From assembly GCF_047948215.1 (NCBI RefSeq), contig NC_134464.1, forward strand, positions 32,115,020 through 32,179,019: a stretch of 64,000 bases of DNA, in the 5' to 3' direction. The stretch's first letter is position 1. Every line of letters begins with the position of its first letter. Shown piece after piece: positions 1-10,002 of the stretch. Under the pieces are notes generated by a model, which was not told the DNA's origin, did not search any database, and saw only the letters and a list, made by a program, of their open reading frames with translations. Source of the stretch: Lycorma delicatula (taxonomy: Eukaryota > Arthropoda > Insecta > Hemiptera > Fulgoridae). The translations under genes were made by a program, and so were the position numbers.

Positions 1-1050
1 AATTTTGTAAAAAAAATTAACTTGCATAAAATCCAATTTATTTATATTTAGAATTTTACGGAAAATACTTCTTAACCGTAACCCTACTAAGAAGACATGA
101 ACATAAAAATTGTAGCGTTGTTGTATTGAATACTTGCGTTAATCAATACTTTTCATATTGATGTGTAACTAGAAGGAAAATGTACAAATTAAAAAATTTG
201 GTTTCCTGTAGATTCAAATTTTATAAACACAGACACACACGCGCGTACACACACAAATCCCAATTGGATTATGGTGTATTGAATTATTTAAAAAAATTAT
301 ATTATTCCATTTAAATTGCATTAAAAAATTTAACAATTATTAAGATTTCTGTTACGTTTAAAAGAAAAAAGTAATATAAAATAAAATAATTAAAGATAAA
401 CAGTGCCGATTGGCTAGAATTATTTATCTCATATTACTGTCAGTAGATTGATATTAATTCATTAATATCTAATTGGACGAATACATTCATCGTCTTATAT
501 CGCCTTTGCATCTTTCTTTTAGTGGAGATACATTACTGCTATACAATGAGAAGTTGTCGTGCATAAATAATAAATATTTTATCCGTTCAACAAAGTAGTA
601 TACAACTTTTCTATTAAAAATTTTATATATTTTGATTTACATTTATATTATTTTTTAAACCTACTGTTACAAAATAAATAGAAAAATATTTTCATGCTAT
701 TTTCAGACTGTCAAAAATAATATTTTTCTAACTCGTAGATTATTATTCATGAAATCAAAAAAATTCTTTCTTTTAAAATAGTTTGTCTTGTTTTAGCGTT
801 TATTTATTAGCTTTTATAATTTTTTATAATATACAAAAAAAGATGAACAAATTGCCTTTCTGATAAAAATACAAATTTTAAACAAAATCTATCATAAATG
901 TTAACTAATGAAAACTAAACATAACTTATATTTTCTATTAAATATTATTACTGGAAAAATGTACCCATTACAGTCGAATATATTTTACAATACAATAAAT
1001 TTTAATTTCAATAAAAAAGAATTTTATATTAAAATAATAATATATATTAA
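1..1050. other. AT-rich intergenic DNA, no gene seen
   Basis: No supported coding region. A short CA/CG-type dinucleotide run lies at about 229-258. The open frame that starts at 908 is low-complexity Asn/Ile/Lys sequence and then runs into the SINE that follows, so it is not taken as a gene. Confidence 0.6.
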
Positions 1051-1053
1051 AAA

Positions 1054-1257
1054 CCCACCAGGTCGGTCGAGTGGTAAAATTCGTCATCGTAAATCAGCAG
1101 ATTTCAAAGTCGGGGGTTCTTAGGTTCAAAACCTAATACAGATAATCGCTTTTATTCGGATTTGAATACTAGATCGTAGATATAGGTGTCCTCTGGGGGT
1201 TGGAGTTCAATTAACTACAAGTCTCAGGAATGGCTGACCTGAGTCTGTAAATAGTCT
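1054..1257 (+). mobile_element. SINE1 copy, tRNA-derived, 3' truncated
   Basis: This copy starts with the CCCACC head shared with copies at 40.8, 53.0, 59.9 and 60.1 kb. It has a degraded RNA polymerase III A box (GGTCGGTCGAGTGG) and a B-box-like GGTTCAAAACC. The SINE1 body follows (CGGATTTGAATACTAGATCG, then the 'ACAAGTCTCAGGAATGG' block). The usual 3' tail ending in GGAGGCTAAACAG is missing. The SINE breaks off directly into the densovirus-like fragment, so one insertion may have cut the other, or the two were joined by a rearrangement. Confidence 0.75.
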
Positions 1258-1308
1258 GCTCCGGAACCTCCGATACATTCAGACATGCTGTTCGTCTGTG
1301 AGGTGTGA

Positions 1309-1620
1309 GGCGGGATCTGGTTCCCAGATCCGGACAAGTATCCAGTACGCGATCATGCGGCGGTGGGGAGGGACGAGCTGTGTGCGGTATATAAGACCGC
1401 ACTTGTGGACCGTCGACCAGTCTGTTGTATGAATTTCCCCGGTCATAATTACCTTGGCCCTGGCAAGGTAATTATGAGCACGGTAATGAGCAAGGGCAAG
1501 GTAATGAGCACGATCGTAGATACGAATCGGCCACAGAACATCATCATATACGTGCAGCTGATAGATCTGCGATCGGGGATTTTGCTGGCAATTTCGCTAG
1601 GACTGGGAATTGGCATAGCC
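1309..1620 (+). pseudogene. Endogenous densovirus-like VP1-unique fragment with phospholipase A2 calcium loop
   Basis: An open frame runs from just after a stop at 1306 to a stop at 1744-1746. It contains GHNYLGPG at 1441-1464, the YxGxG calcium-binding loop of parvoviral phospholipase A2. In exogenous densoviruses this domain lies in the N-terminal unique part of the large capsid protein and helps particles leave endosomes. The catalytic His-Asp motif that should follow is not visible: the frame runs into short repeated GGTAATGAGCA units and then unrelated-looking sequence. The capsid homology resumes in a different frame near 1623. No start, splice site or promoter could be assigned. The fragment is GC-richer than its surroundings, as expected for an integrated foreign sequence. 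Recognition is by motif and by the adjoining capsid frame, and nothing suggests it still works. Confidence 0.7.
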
Positions 1621-1622
1621 TT

Positions 1623-2075
1623 GTGGGCGCCACTAGTCTTTCAATCAAATACGGAGTGGAATCCGTTACCGGCGTATTATATCCACGAATGTCAGGTAGT
1701 CGTACAGCGGATACAGCTATGGCTAACGAACCTCCTGCAAAGGTAGCTAAAAAGGATGGCGCTGCCGCCACGGCCCTCAACTCTGCGACCGGAGGTACAG
1801 ACTTCATCCACATGCCGGTCTCCAACTTCAAGACCGGCCGTCTGCGGTTTAATCATCACCGCTTCATGTGGACGTGCGGTTACCAGTTTAAACATCTCAC
1901 CGGCAAGACGCAATGGACAGAGGCCCGAGCGGCGTCCGGTAAACAGCCCGGCGTAGCTCCTACCTACAAGGACGTCGGGTACGTGACCACACCGCTCGCA
2001 TACATTCCTGTGGACATTATACCATGGTACCTGTCTCCGGCCGAATTTAACAACCTACCTAAAACGTCCGAGGTA
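1623..2075 (+). pseudogene. Endogenous densovirus-like structural protein (capsid) N-terminal fragment
   Basis: This frame gives about 150 residues that read like the start of the common densovirus capsid protein. There is a KYGVES/TGVLYP stretch at residues 9-21, a basic Lys-rich segment (PPAKVAKK, 37-44), a RFNHHRFMWTCGYQF block (75-89), and a TTPLAYIPVDIIPWYLSPAE block (122-141). In this family those blocks lie at the N-terminal edge of the beta-barrel. After Ser-Glu-Val at about 2075 the resemblance stops. The frame stays open to 2264, but only through unrelated DNA, poly(A) and (TA)n. A full capsid protein is several hundred residues, so most of the barrel is absent. It lies +2 in frame relative to the phospholipase part. 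No replication or NS-type gene is visible nearby. It is best read as a dead fragment of a viral insertion. Confidence 0.8.
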
Positions 2076-2185
2076 AATTATGTACTATTATGTACCGGTA
2101 AACAACATCTTTACCGGTACATTTATCGTTGCAAAGCAGTCGCTAAAGACTTTATTGTTCATGCGACTATAAATAAAAATATATC

Positions 2186-2189
2186 AAAA

Positions 2190-2249
<60 letters not shown>
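2186..2249. repeat. poly(A) plus (TA)n tract
   Basis: About 22 A residues are followed by roughly 21 TA units, at the right-hand side of the densovirus-like fragment. It may be a retrotransposition-type tail with later microsatellite growth, or a pre-existing tract. Confidence 0.9.
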
Positions 2250-2253
<4 letters not shown>

Positions 2254-4905
2254 GAAATGAATAAAATTCTAACGCAAGACAAAAAACCCGTTATGAAATA
2301 AGAATAACAAAAAAAGAAAAAAGACACGAGGACAACAGCCAAAAAATTAAAAACTAAAATATTTAGCTGAAATTTAGATTTATGTCCGTATTTCAGTTGG
2401 TATCGATATATCCTTATCAGTTGGTACGGATATTATTCAGGCATAGGTAACAAATTTTTATGCACTGAAGATTTTTTTTTTGTGATGGTGAACAAACCTA
2501 TTTTTGAAAATTAATATAACATATACAAAAATAATTTATTCCATGTCACTGAGCTCTATAACTGTAAAATGATTTGATTTTCACCTTTATAAGAGATCCT
2601 AAAATAAAAAAAAATAAAAAAAAAATTAAATTCTTCTGGAATTTTATAATAATATATCTAAATAAGGAAGCAACATATATATCATTCTTAACTGAGGAGT
2701 GGGTAATAAGAAAAAAATAAAATTGTAAATTCAAACCGATTGAAACGAAATTATCTTAACTTTTTTCAGAAGGTTACAACTATGATGAATTCATCGTATA
2801 CTTTGTATGATGATATAGCGTCTGCTAATACATGCGTAAGTGTATAAACCAGAAGGAAAAAATATGTAGGCAAAACGATTGATCTATGAACAGGCTTGAG
2901 ATTAAATCAAGAAAACAATGATGGTGATTAACCAATCGCTACATATTTATTGGCGTGCTCTATTTAATTTTTATTATTACTTAATTTTTTGCATAAAATG
3001 TATGTAAATATTCTACAATGAGATGATGCAATACATCTCATTTATTTGTACGGTTAAAAAGATGGTTCTTTATAAATTATTCACCCAAAAAGAAATTACT
3101 TTTGTTTTTTAAGGAAAAAATATTGGACGAAAATATATAGGGTAGATTATAATAATAGCAGTGCTGTTGGCTAACCTGATGAATGACGATTCTGTCAGAA
3201 CGAATAAGTTTGTCACTTGAAGTTGCCAGCACTGACAGTTGGACTGGTATATGCATGTTGTACTATGGCAGGTAATCAATGTTCTCTGAAATGTACCATT
3301 AAAATGAATTGAAAATGATCCATCCATTTCTCACTACTACATTCTCTATTAATAAAATTTTTCACATTCAACGGGATAGGCAGCAGTTAACACTGCAGTA
3401 AAATAAATATGTTTAAAAGTAATTTCAGTTTTTGTTTTAACTTTGAATTCTTGTTGCCATATTTTTAATATTAATCTAGTTTAATTATCAATCATCTGAT
3501 CGGTTTAATGCACTTTTCTATTTTTAATCTAAACCACTATTTTAGATATAATATGTTTTATTATAACCATCATAAGCGATACATAAATGTTTTTACTGGT
3601 ACTATTAGAATTATTCTGCGCTTGACCAAATACCAGTTGTAACATTTCTTAAGTATTACAAAATAAAAGTTTTATGGTATTGATTATTTATTCTTATATA
3701 GTGAAAAAAACACTTATAAAGCACTTATATAGTGAAAAAAACTTATATAGTGACAACTGAAAAAGTTTAAAAAAATTCAAAAACTCGATATTCTTTTACT
3801 TTTTTCTTCTCCCTCAAAATCATCTTCCAAGAAAACTTTTGGATTTGTCTACGTTTATTATGATAAAAGGAAAAAAAATTCCACTGAAGAATGTACAACC
3901 AATAAGAAGTTAATTAAGATTCAGTTTTTGTGGATGGGCTGAATTGTGATGAAATTTTATTATAATATTATCATTACAGTTTAGAAAAACAAAAAAAAAA
4001 GAAAACTTTTAAAAATTCATAAAATCGATATTTTATTTAGTTTGATTGGCTTCCTAATCATCAATATTGCTCCGAAGCATTTTTTCGCCATTTGCACTAC
4101 TAGTATGTTTCGGAAGATAAAACAAATTCGATTAAAAATATGCGATAAATAAATAGATAGCTTTTTTGATTTTTGGGGAAGCGGGAGAATTCAGGGGAAA
4201 TTGTTTATTAAATAGTAGTACAAGCATGTACGCATCTACTGAGCTTAATTTAAATGAGATTATTTTTGCAAAATTTTGACAAAAATTGACCGCAAAGAAA
4301 CTATCTACTTCTCTGGAAATATTAAGCTCAAAACCTTTACAAACAGATTCCCCCATAAACGGTACCCAAATTCATCAAAATTGGTTTATCCGGTCAAAGG
4401 TTAATAAGCTTTAAACATGCCACCACACGTACATACATACTAACATAATATTAAGCTAACATTTTTTTTGTTTTTTCGGGTCTCAGGTTCATGAAACGTG
4501 GATAAATGCAAAAAATCCCATACCTCATTTTTTAACTGATTACCACACTATCTTTCTTACAGTATAGCTTTAGACCTATGAAGCCAGGAAAGTAAAAGAA
4601 CGGTGAAGTCAAAGTGCTGAAAATATTTCATATGAAATTTTTTTTTATTCTTTATATAATTTAGCTTCACATCCCTTTTCGTAACGACGCAACAGTATCT
4701 ATACCTGAAGATAATTATTTAAAACAAATTGAAATTTATAAAATTAACCACTGAATTGATATTGTAAACATATTAATTTAAATATGGTTAAAATCGTTTT
4801 ATTGTGCTTCTCAAGTAGTTATAATTGTTGATCGCGTGTACAGAATTCTCATTAATAATAACGATCGTATTTCTACTGCCCTTAAAGCGAAATATCTGAA
4901 TTTTT
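2250..4905. other. AT-rich DNA without a supported gene
   Basis: No domain-bearing frame is visible on either strand. A short reiteration of CTTATATAGTGAAAAAAAC-type units occurs at about 3697-3752. The 72-codon minus-strand frame at 3109-3327 has no recognisable motif. Confidence 0.55.
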
Positions 4906-4909
4906 ATTT

Positions 4910-5145
4910 ACTTGTACGAAGTAAAGGAAGTATTATGATCGCGAAAAATTTCGGTTTTCAGATTTCAATGGAAATATCCATTTTGACCATCTCTGATTGC
5001 ATTTTTACTAGTTTCGGCGTGACGTCTGTACGTACGTATGTATGTATTTACGTGTGTATGTACGCACGTACGTACGTATCTCGCATAACTCAAAAACGAT
5101 TAGCCGTAGAATGTTGAAATTTTGGATTGAGGACAATTGTATTAT
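4910..5145 (+). repeat. RepA copy, 5' part only
   Basis: Begins with the RepA head (ACTTGTACGAAGTAAAGGAA, then ATCGCGAAAAATTTCGG) and runs through the TAGTTTCGGCGTGACGTCTG and CGTACGTACGTA blocks to the 'TTGAAATTTTGGATT' block, then stops. A complete copy lies about 120 bp away in the opposite orientation. Confidence 0.8.
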
Positions 5146-5259
5146 TAAGATTTTATTTAGCGTTTTATTAAGGTGCTTGAAAGCAAAACAATAATACGGT
5201 TCTATTTTGTTATAAATAATATCAATTTGATTATCCCAAAAGAGCTTGTAATTTTATTA

Positions 5260-5815
5260 AAAATCTGATGTGGACACCACAAGACTTCCTTGTATGCCTA
5301 TTAATTTAGATATACACATTTTTTTTACAATCACAGGTTAATAATTATTAATAAATCAATATATTTAAATTAAAAACAAAAGGAAATGAAGTTGGGTTCG
5401 AACCGATGTCTTCCCCTTGTCAGATCCAAATATTTCATTACTTAACATTTTATCGGGCTATAACTCTGAAACCAATGAAAATAACTATGGCTTATGGTAT
5501 AATATATCGTTGAAAATCTCTCAATGAGGACTAATTACTGCAGTTAGGAAAAAGTTCAAAATTAAAATTTTGTGGGTTTTTGGGATTTTTTGGATACTTC
5601 TGGTTCAGTCAATTGCAATCAAAAGGAAGTTGCACAACTAGATGTTACAACAGTCCTGAATCCAAAATTTCAGCATTCTGTGGCTAATCGTATTTGAGTT
5701 TTAAGGGATACATACGTACGTCAATACGTCACGGCGAAACTAGTCAAAATTGATTCAGGGATAGCCATTGATAACCCTAATTTTTCGCGATTACAATACT
5801 TCCTTGTACTTAAAA
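5260..5815 (-). repeat. RepA copy, near full length
   Basis: A whole copy of RepA read on the minus strand. The right end (rc of GATGTGGACACCACA) is at 5263. The GGTTCGAAC-type motif lies at about 5395-5405, then 'AGTTATAGCC', the CTGCAGTAAT block, and the head at about 5795-5812. RepA is unclassified: no ORF and no clear terminal inverted repeats. Its 3' part holds a GGTTCGAATCC-like motif with short flanking complementarity, resembling a tRNA T-arm. Confidence 0.8.
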
Positions 5816-8344
5816 ATAATACTTAAGAAAAAATCTTTGATCACAAAAATTTTCTCCTACCATCAATTACAGTAATTTCACATGAATGTTTTTCTGATAT
5901 AAAACATTTTTATGTAACTGAATGAAAAATCATTTGCAAAATATGATTAAAGTAAGGTAAAAATTGAACAGTAAGTATACTAATAATCTAGTATTCGCAA
6001 AATATGTAAAAAAATAACCTGAAAACTTTAATTTGAGAAAGAATTTTTATAGCAACAAAAAGTATTACGTATTTAAAAAAAAAATACGGTACGTCTTAAA
6101 TTATTCAATAGATTGAGGTTAGATTCCTTTTTTAAATTTAATTTTATAAAAGTTCCTTTAACAAAAAAAAAAAAAAACGAAGTTGTTTTGTAAAATTTTC
6201 GACATCAATTAAGTTAAAAAGAAAATAGGTCAATAACTTTAAGACTCGATGTAGAGGACAGGGTAATTCTATTTTCGCAGTTTTTCCGCTAGCCTTTCAA
6301 GTATCAACTCTTCCTTCGATGCTAGCAAGCATCTGCTGGCTTTGTTCCACTTCAGGTATTTTATCTCCCTAGTACCATTATAGCCTACCACTATAGCCGG
6401 CGAATATTTTCTTATTCCCTTAATAAGAATCTTCATTCCGATCAAGATTACAAAATAAAGACGAAAAGAAGAGTATAAATTAGAAAAATTATTAAAAAAT
6501 AAAATTATTCACGTATATTTTTAATGATTTCATTAATATTTCTGGACGTACGAAAACCTATTTTCAATAAAAATAATAATTATTGTTTACGTTAACAGAA
6601 TGAGTGGGTAATCGATAAAAGAGATTACAATCCTAGTTGGTGATCGAACCTAATATTTTCAATATAATAGTCAATTATCTTATCGTTTGAATTATTGAGA
6701 GTAGATAGATTTATTAATATATTAATAAAAAATTCACAATAAAGTTATTTATAGTAATTAATAAAACCATTTTTGAATAATATAATAGTAATAAAAACAT
6801 AACATTATAAAAGATAATCCGTTCAAATTTTGCAAACATCAGTTTGAGTTCGTTTAAAATAGATTCGACTTCTGACACGTTATCAAATTTATTTTCTTTC
6901 ATACGTCATTCGTTCCATCTTTCTATTCGTATTTAAAATAAATGTGTACTTTCAAGTCATGCAAATAAAACTAGAAGAATTTTCTTTAATTACTCATATA
7001 CGTCCCATGTACATCTCATGTACTTTTCTTTAATGTACGTTAAAAGTTTTAACTTTTAATATGGAGTATATGACTTGTAAACTAACCAAGATATCACATA
7101 TAACAACTTGATAACAGAAATTAATGAGGGCCTTATTAGCTTATCACACTTTATATTAGAATCTACCTCTAAATTTTAAGATTTAAACGTTAATCAAAAC
7201 GTTTAATCAAAAGTAAAGTTATTATTAGAATCCAAGTTTTTAACTGAAGGGAGATGTATACGAATGAAAGAACTATTTTTATTTCATAATGGGTTGATGT
7301 CACCCTCAATTTCTTACATCAGAGAAAATGAGGTAATTATTAAAATTTAATCAGCAAGCCTACTATTCGCAATAGTAGCATTTAATATTAGTTTCTCCAG
7401 AGCGGCGCTAATTACTTACGTAAAAAATGTAGGTGTAAAATTAATAAGTCGTTTTGAATTCAATTATCCGCTTACAACTTCCACTTTTTCTGACATTATA
7501 CCAGAGGGATAAATTTTAGCATTTGAAAGTTCCTCTTCCTGTATTAATTCCTAATCTATTCTGAATTCTGCCACTGCTACACAATCGCAGAGTTAACACA
7601 GCAAAAATAAGAGGTAATAACATGGATCTAAATTTCCTAGCTGTAATCCTATTTAGAAATGAGTGCACTAACTTAACGTCAGTTAAAATACATAACCTAT
7701 TCTTTTAATTGTTATTGTTATTGATCAGAATTAATTTATTCAAAACCCAAGATATTTACAGAGAATATATACGGTCCAGAATAAGAATTAGGTATAGATA
7801 TTTAAGTTAAATATCCCTCTCTATTTGTTAAATATTTAATTCTATTAAGTACAGATTTAAAAAATAAAAGTAAATAAACTCACTGATTAAGATAAATATG
7901 TACCATTATTACATTAGAATTCAGATTATATCAATTAATTGCCATATGTTACACGAAGATTGTCAAATTTCCTGTAAAAGATACAACATACTGATACATA
8001 CATGTGATAAGTTATCTCTAAAATGGTTAGAGATATGCAAATGCAATATATTTCCACCCTAACTACAGAGTGTTCAAAAAGTGACAACAAACGCAGCTTT
8101 GACAAACCAATCGGGCTGAGCGAACCAATCATCACAAAATCCGAAGTTGAGAAACTTAGTTTGCGCAATTATAATTTCAAAACGGTTAAATTAATTTAAA
8201 AAAAATAGTTATTAAACGATCTATTTTACGTACACAATTCCCTGGATAAATATCGTTAAAAAGATATCTTGTATATATGTTACCTAAGGTGTTTACCTAA
8301 GGTATATATATCTTATCTCAGGATGATATATCTTGTATATAAAT
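5816..8344. other. AT-rich DNA, one short unexplained ORF
   Basis: Apart from the small ORF at 6269-6436, no gene is visible. A motif AGAGTGTTCAAAAAGTGAC at about 8066-8084 resembles ends of insect DNA transposons, but no partner end was found. Confidence 0.5.
6269..6436 (-). CDS. Short unexplained ORF (55 codons)
   Basis: A minus-strand ATG at 6434-6436 opens a frame with no stop until 6269-6271. The product is 55 residues, rich in Lys, Leu and Glu (IKYLKWNKASR, EELILERLAEKLRK), and would form a charged amphipathic helix at its C terminus. The GC content is higher than in the flanking DNA, which suggests it is not random AT-rich drift. No domain is recognised. It could be the end of a retroelement ORF, a terminal exon, or chance. 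Confidence 0.25.
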   Translation of the reverse strand: MKILIKGIRKYSPAIVVGYNGTREIKYLKWNKASRCLLASKEELILERLAEKLRK

Positions 8345-8950
8345 ACAAACGTTTGTGATTCTGTCTGTTTGTTTCAAAGTGCATAACGCAAGAACCAACC
8401 GCCCGATTGCTTTCAAATTTACAGGACACATTTGTTTACCCCCAGGGAAGTCACAGATCGAGGCCCTAGTGCCCGTGGAGTTTAAAATACTAAAGATTTA
8501 TTAAAGAAACAAAAATTAGTCATTTTATTTCATTATACTTCTGTTATCATGGCAAAAAAACGACATAAAATGACTAATTCCTTTTCCTTTAATGAAACTC
8601 TATAAAATATTTAATTTTCTCAAAACCACGGGGGTTAAAGAACGCGTTGTAGGTCCTGGCTAGTGTGTAAATATACTGTCCTCACAGTCGCGGCTTCACT
8701 CGCGCAATATGATTACCTGCGTTTCCCGTCGTGGTCAGGGGGTGTTTATTCGGTGGGGTTCTGTTTCCTTGACCCCTTATCGTCATTATACTCATGCTCG
8801 TGAGGTTAAATAAAAATTAAAGCCAGGTCAATTTTTAAAAACTATAAGGGTATTTGTAATTTCTTCAGATTGTTTTGTCGGTACAGGGTCCAATAAATGG
8901 TTCTTAGATTTCCCGTCATTTCGCTCGCGAAATACATAAATATCTTATAT
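8345..8950. mobile_element. Helentron-like non-autonomous element(s)
   Basis: A block at about 8430-8690 recurs in inverted orientation at 28755-29000 (GAGGCCCTAGTGCC and AACGCGTT landmarks). Next to it, 8695-8760 carries CGGCTTCACTCGCGC and GATTACCTGCGTTTCCCG, found again at 9200-9245 and in part at 57.56 kb. At 8920 there is ATTTCGCTCGCGAAATAC. GC-rich 'GGCTTCGCTCGCG' hairpin-prone ends next to AT tracts are typical of Helitron/Helentron relatives in insects. No ORF is present. Confidence 0.5.
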
Positions 8951-9149
8951 TTTTATTTGTTATCGAGAAATTAAAAAACCAGCCGGGTTTCAAAAAAAAA
9001 AAAAATTAAAAAATCCATTTTAACTCTTCAAACTCGGAATTTCAAATATCCTTTCTTACACCATAAGAAAAACGTGTACACAAATTTTCATCAATTTATT
9101 TTCAGTATTAGTCTTTGCTGGGTGTTGATTATGAATCTCTGACGACATG

Positions 9150-9157
<8 letters not shown>

Positions 9158-9187
<30 letters not shown>
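9158..9187. repeat. (TA)n microsatellite
   Basis: About 15 TA units immediately before the ACTAGCTCCCAGG start of the Helentron-like element. Confidence 0.95.
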
Positions 9188-9189
<2 letters not shown>

Positions 9190-9980
9190 TAGCTCCCAGG
9201 CTCAGCTTTGCTCGCGCTACATGGTTACCTGCGTTTCCCGCGGTGGTCAATCTTTTTATTTTATATTTATTAGTCAAATAACCGGAGGCAGGTGCAGTCA
9301 GTCACACATACAGTAACGGTGGCATATCGCATTTCCCGTTGCTCAGTTGTTTCAGTCGAACAGGATTGGGCTGTGTGTATTCGGTCGCTTTCAAATCTTG
9401 ACTGTCTTTCATCTTCAGTCTCTGCCGCACCAACAGTTTTCATCATAAGTGCTTTTTTTTATATTTCTGCCGATTGAAGAATGTCTTTTAGGCATAGTAT
9501 GATGCTTTGAAAAAAGTCACAGAATTTAAAAGATTGCAGTTAAATACTTTACACAGCTTAAATTAGTAACACACCCATGATAAACAAAAGCAGCTATTTA
9601 TTTATGTTTTTAAACAGCTGTAAAAAATTGTAAATGAATGAATCGTAAAAGTTACATATGCATGTGCGCTAAATCAATTGAAAATTAGGAATAATTGAAC
9701 GTTAAAACCTCAGCCCTTTTCAAAATTAATCGATTCAATACTGAAAAAAAATGTTAGCTAAAAATTAAATTTTTCTTGAAAATCAACGTAATTTTGAAAA
9801 TTAAATACGCTTTAAGGAAGAAATAAAGGGTTTTAAATTTCGTTATGTCGGAGGTCCAAAAAAAATTAGCCTATGTTCACCGCTGGGCTTCAAAGTGTTA
9901 GTGTGCAAAATTTTAAGCGAATCTGTCCGGTAGATCTCGAATTAAGTTGGAACAGACAGGCAAACAAACATTGATTTTTG
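9188..9980 (+). mobile_element. Helentron-like element bounded by (TA)n tracts
   Basis: The left end reads ACTAGCTCCCAGGCTCAGCT followed by GCTCGCGCTACATGG. The right end carries the common 'GCGAATCTGTCCGGTAGATC...ACAGACAGGCAAACAAACA' type tail and then a second (TA)n at 9981-10002. A (TA)n tract sits at each end. The interior includes a GC-richer stretch at 9285-9475 with a 61-codon open frame of no recognised domain, which might be captured host DNA. Confidence 0.5.
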
Positions 9981-10002
9981 TATATATATATATATATATA
10001 TA
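9981..10002. repeat. (TA)n microsatellite
   Basis: About 11 TA units after the AAACAAACATTGATTTTTG tail of the preceding element. Confidence 0.95.

Noticed and set aside
908..1123. 71-codon plus-strand ORF
   Set aside because: First part is low-complexity Asn/Ile/Lys sequence, last part is the SINE1 head; no coding evidence.
1544..1831. 95-codon minus-strand ORF over the capsid fragment
   Set aside because: Antisense shadow of the GC-richer capsid sequence; no recognisable ambisense viral protein.
2079..2264. Open continuation of the capsid frame
   Set aside because: The residues no longer resemble a capsid, and the end is translated poly(A) and (TA)n.
3109..3327. 72-codon minus-strand ORF
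   Set aside because: Composition is only mildly coding-like, with no domain, splice site or second copy to support it.
9056..9277. 73-codon minus-strand ORF
   Set aside because: It includes translated (TA)n (YIYIYI) and spans the Helentron-like end.
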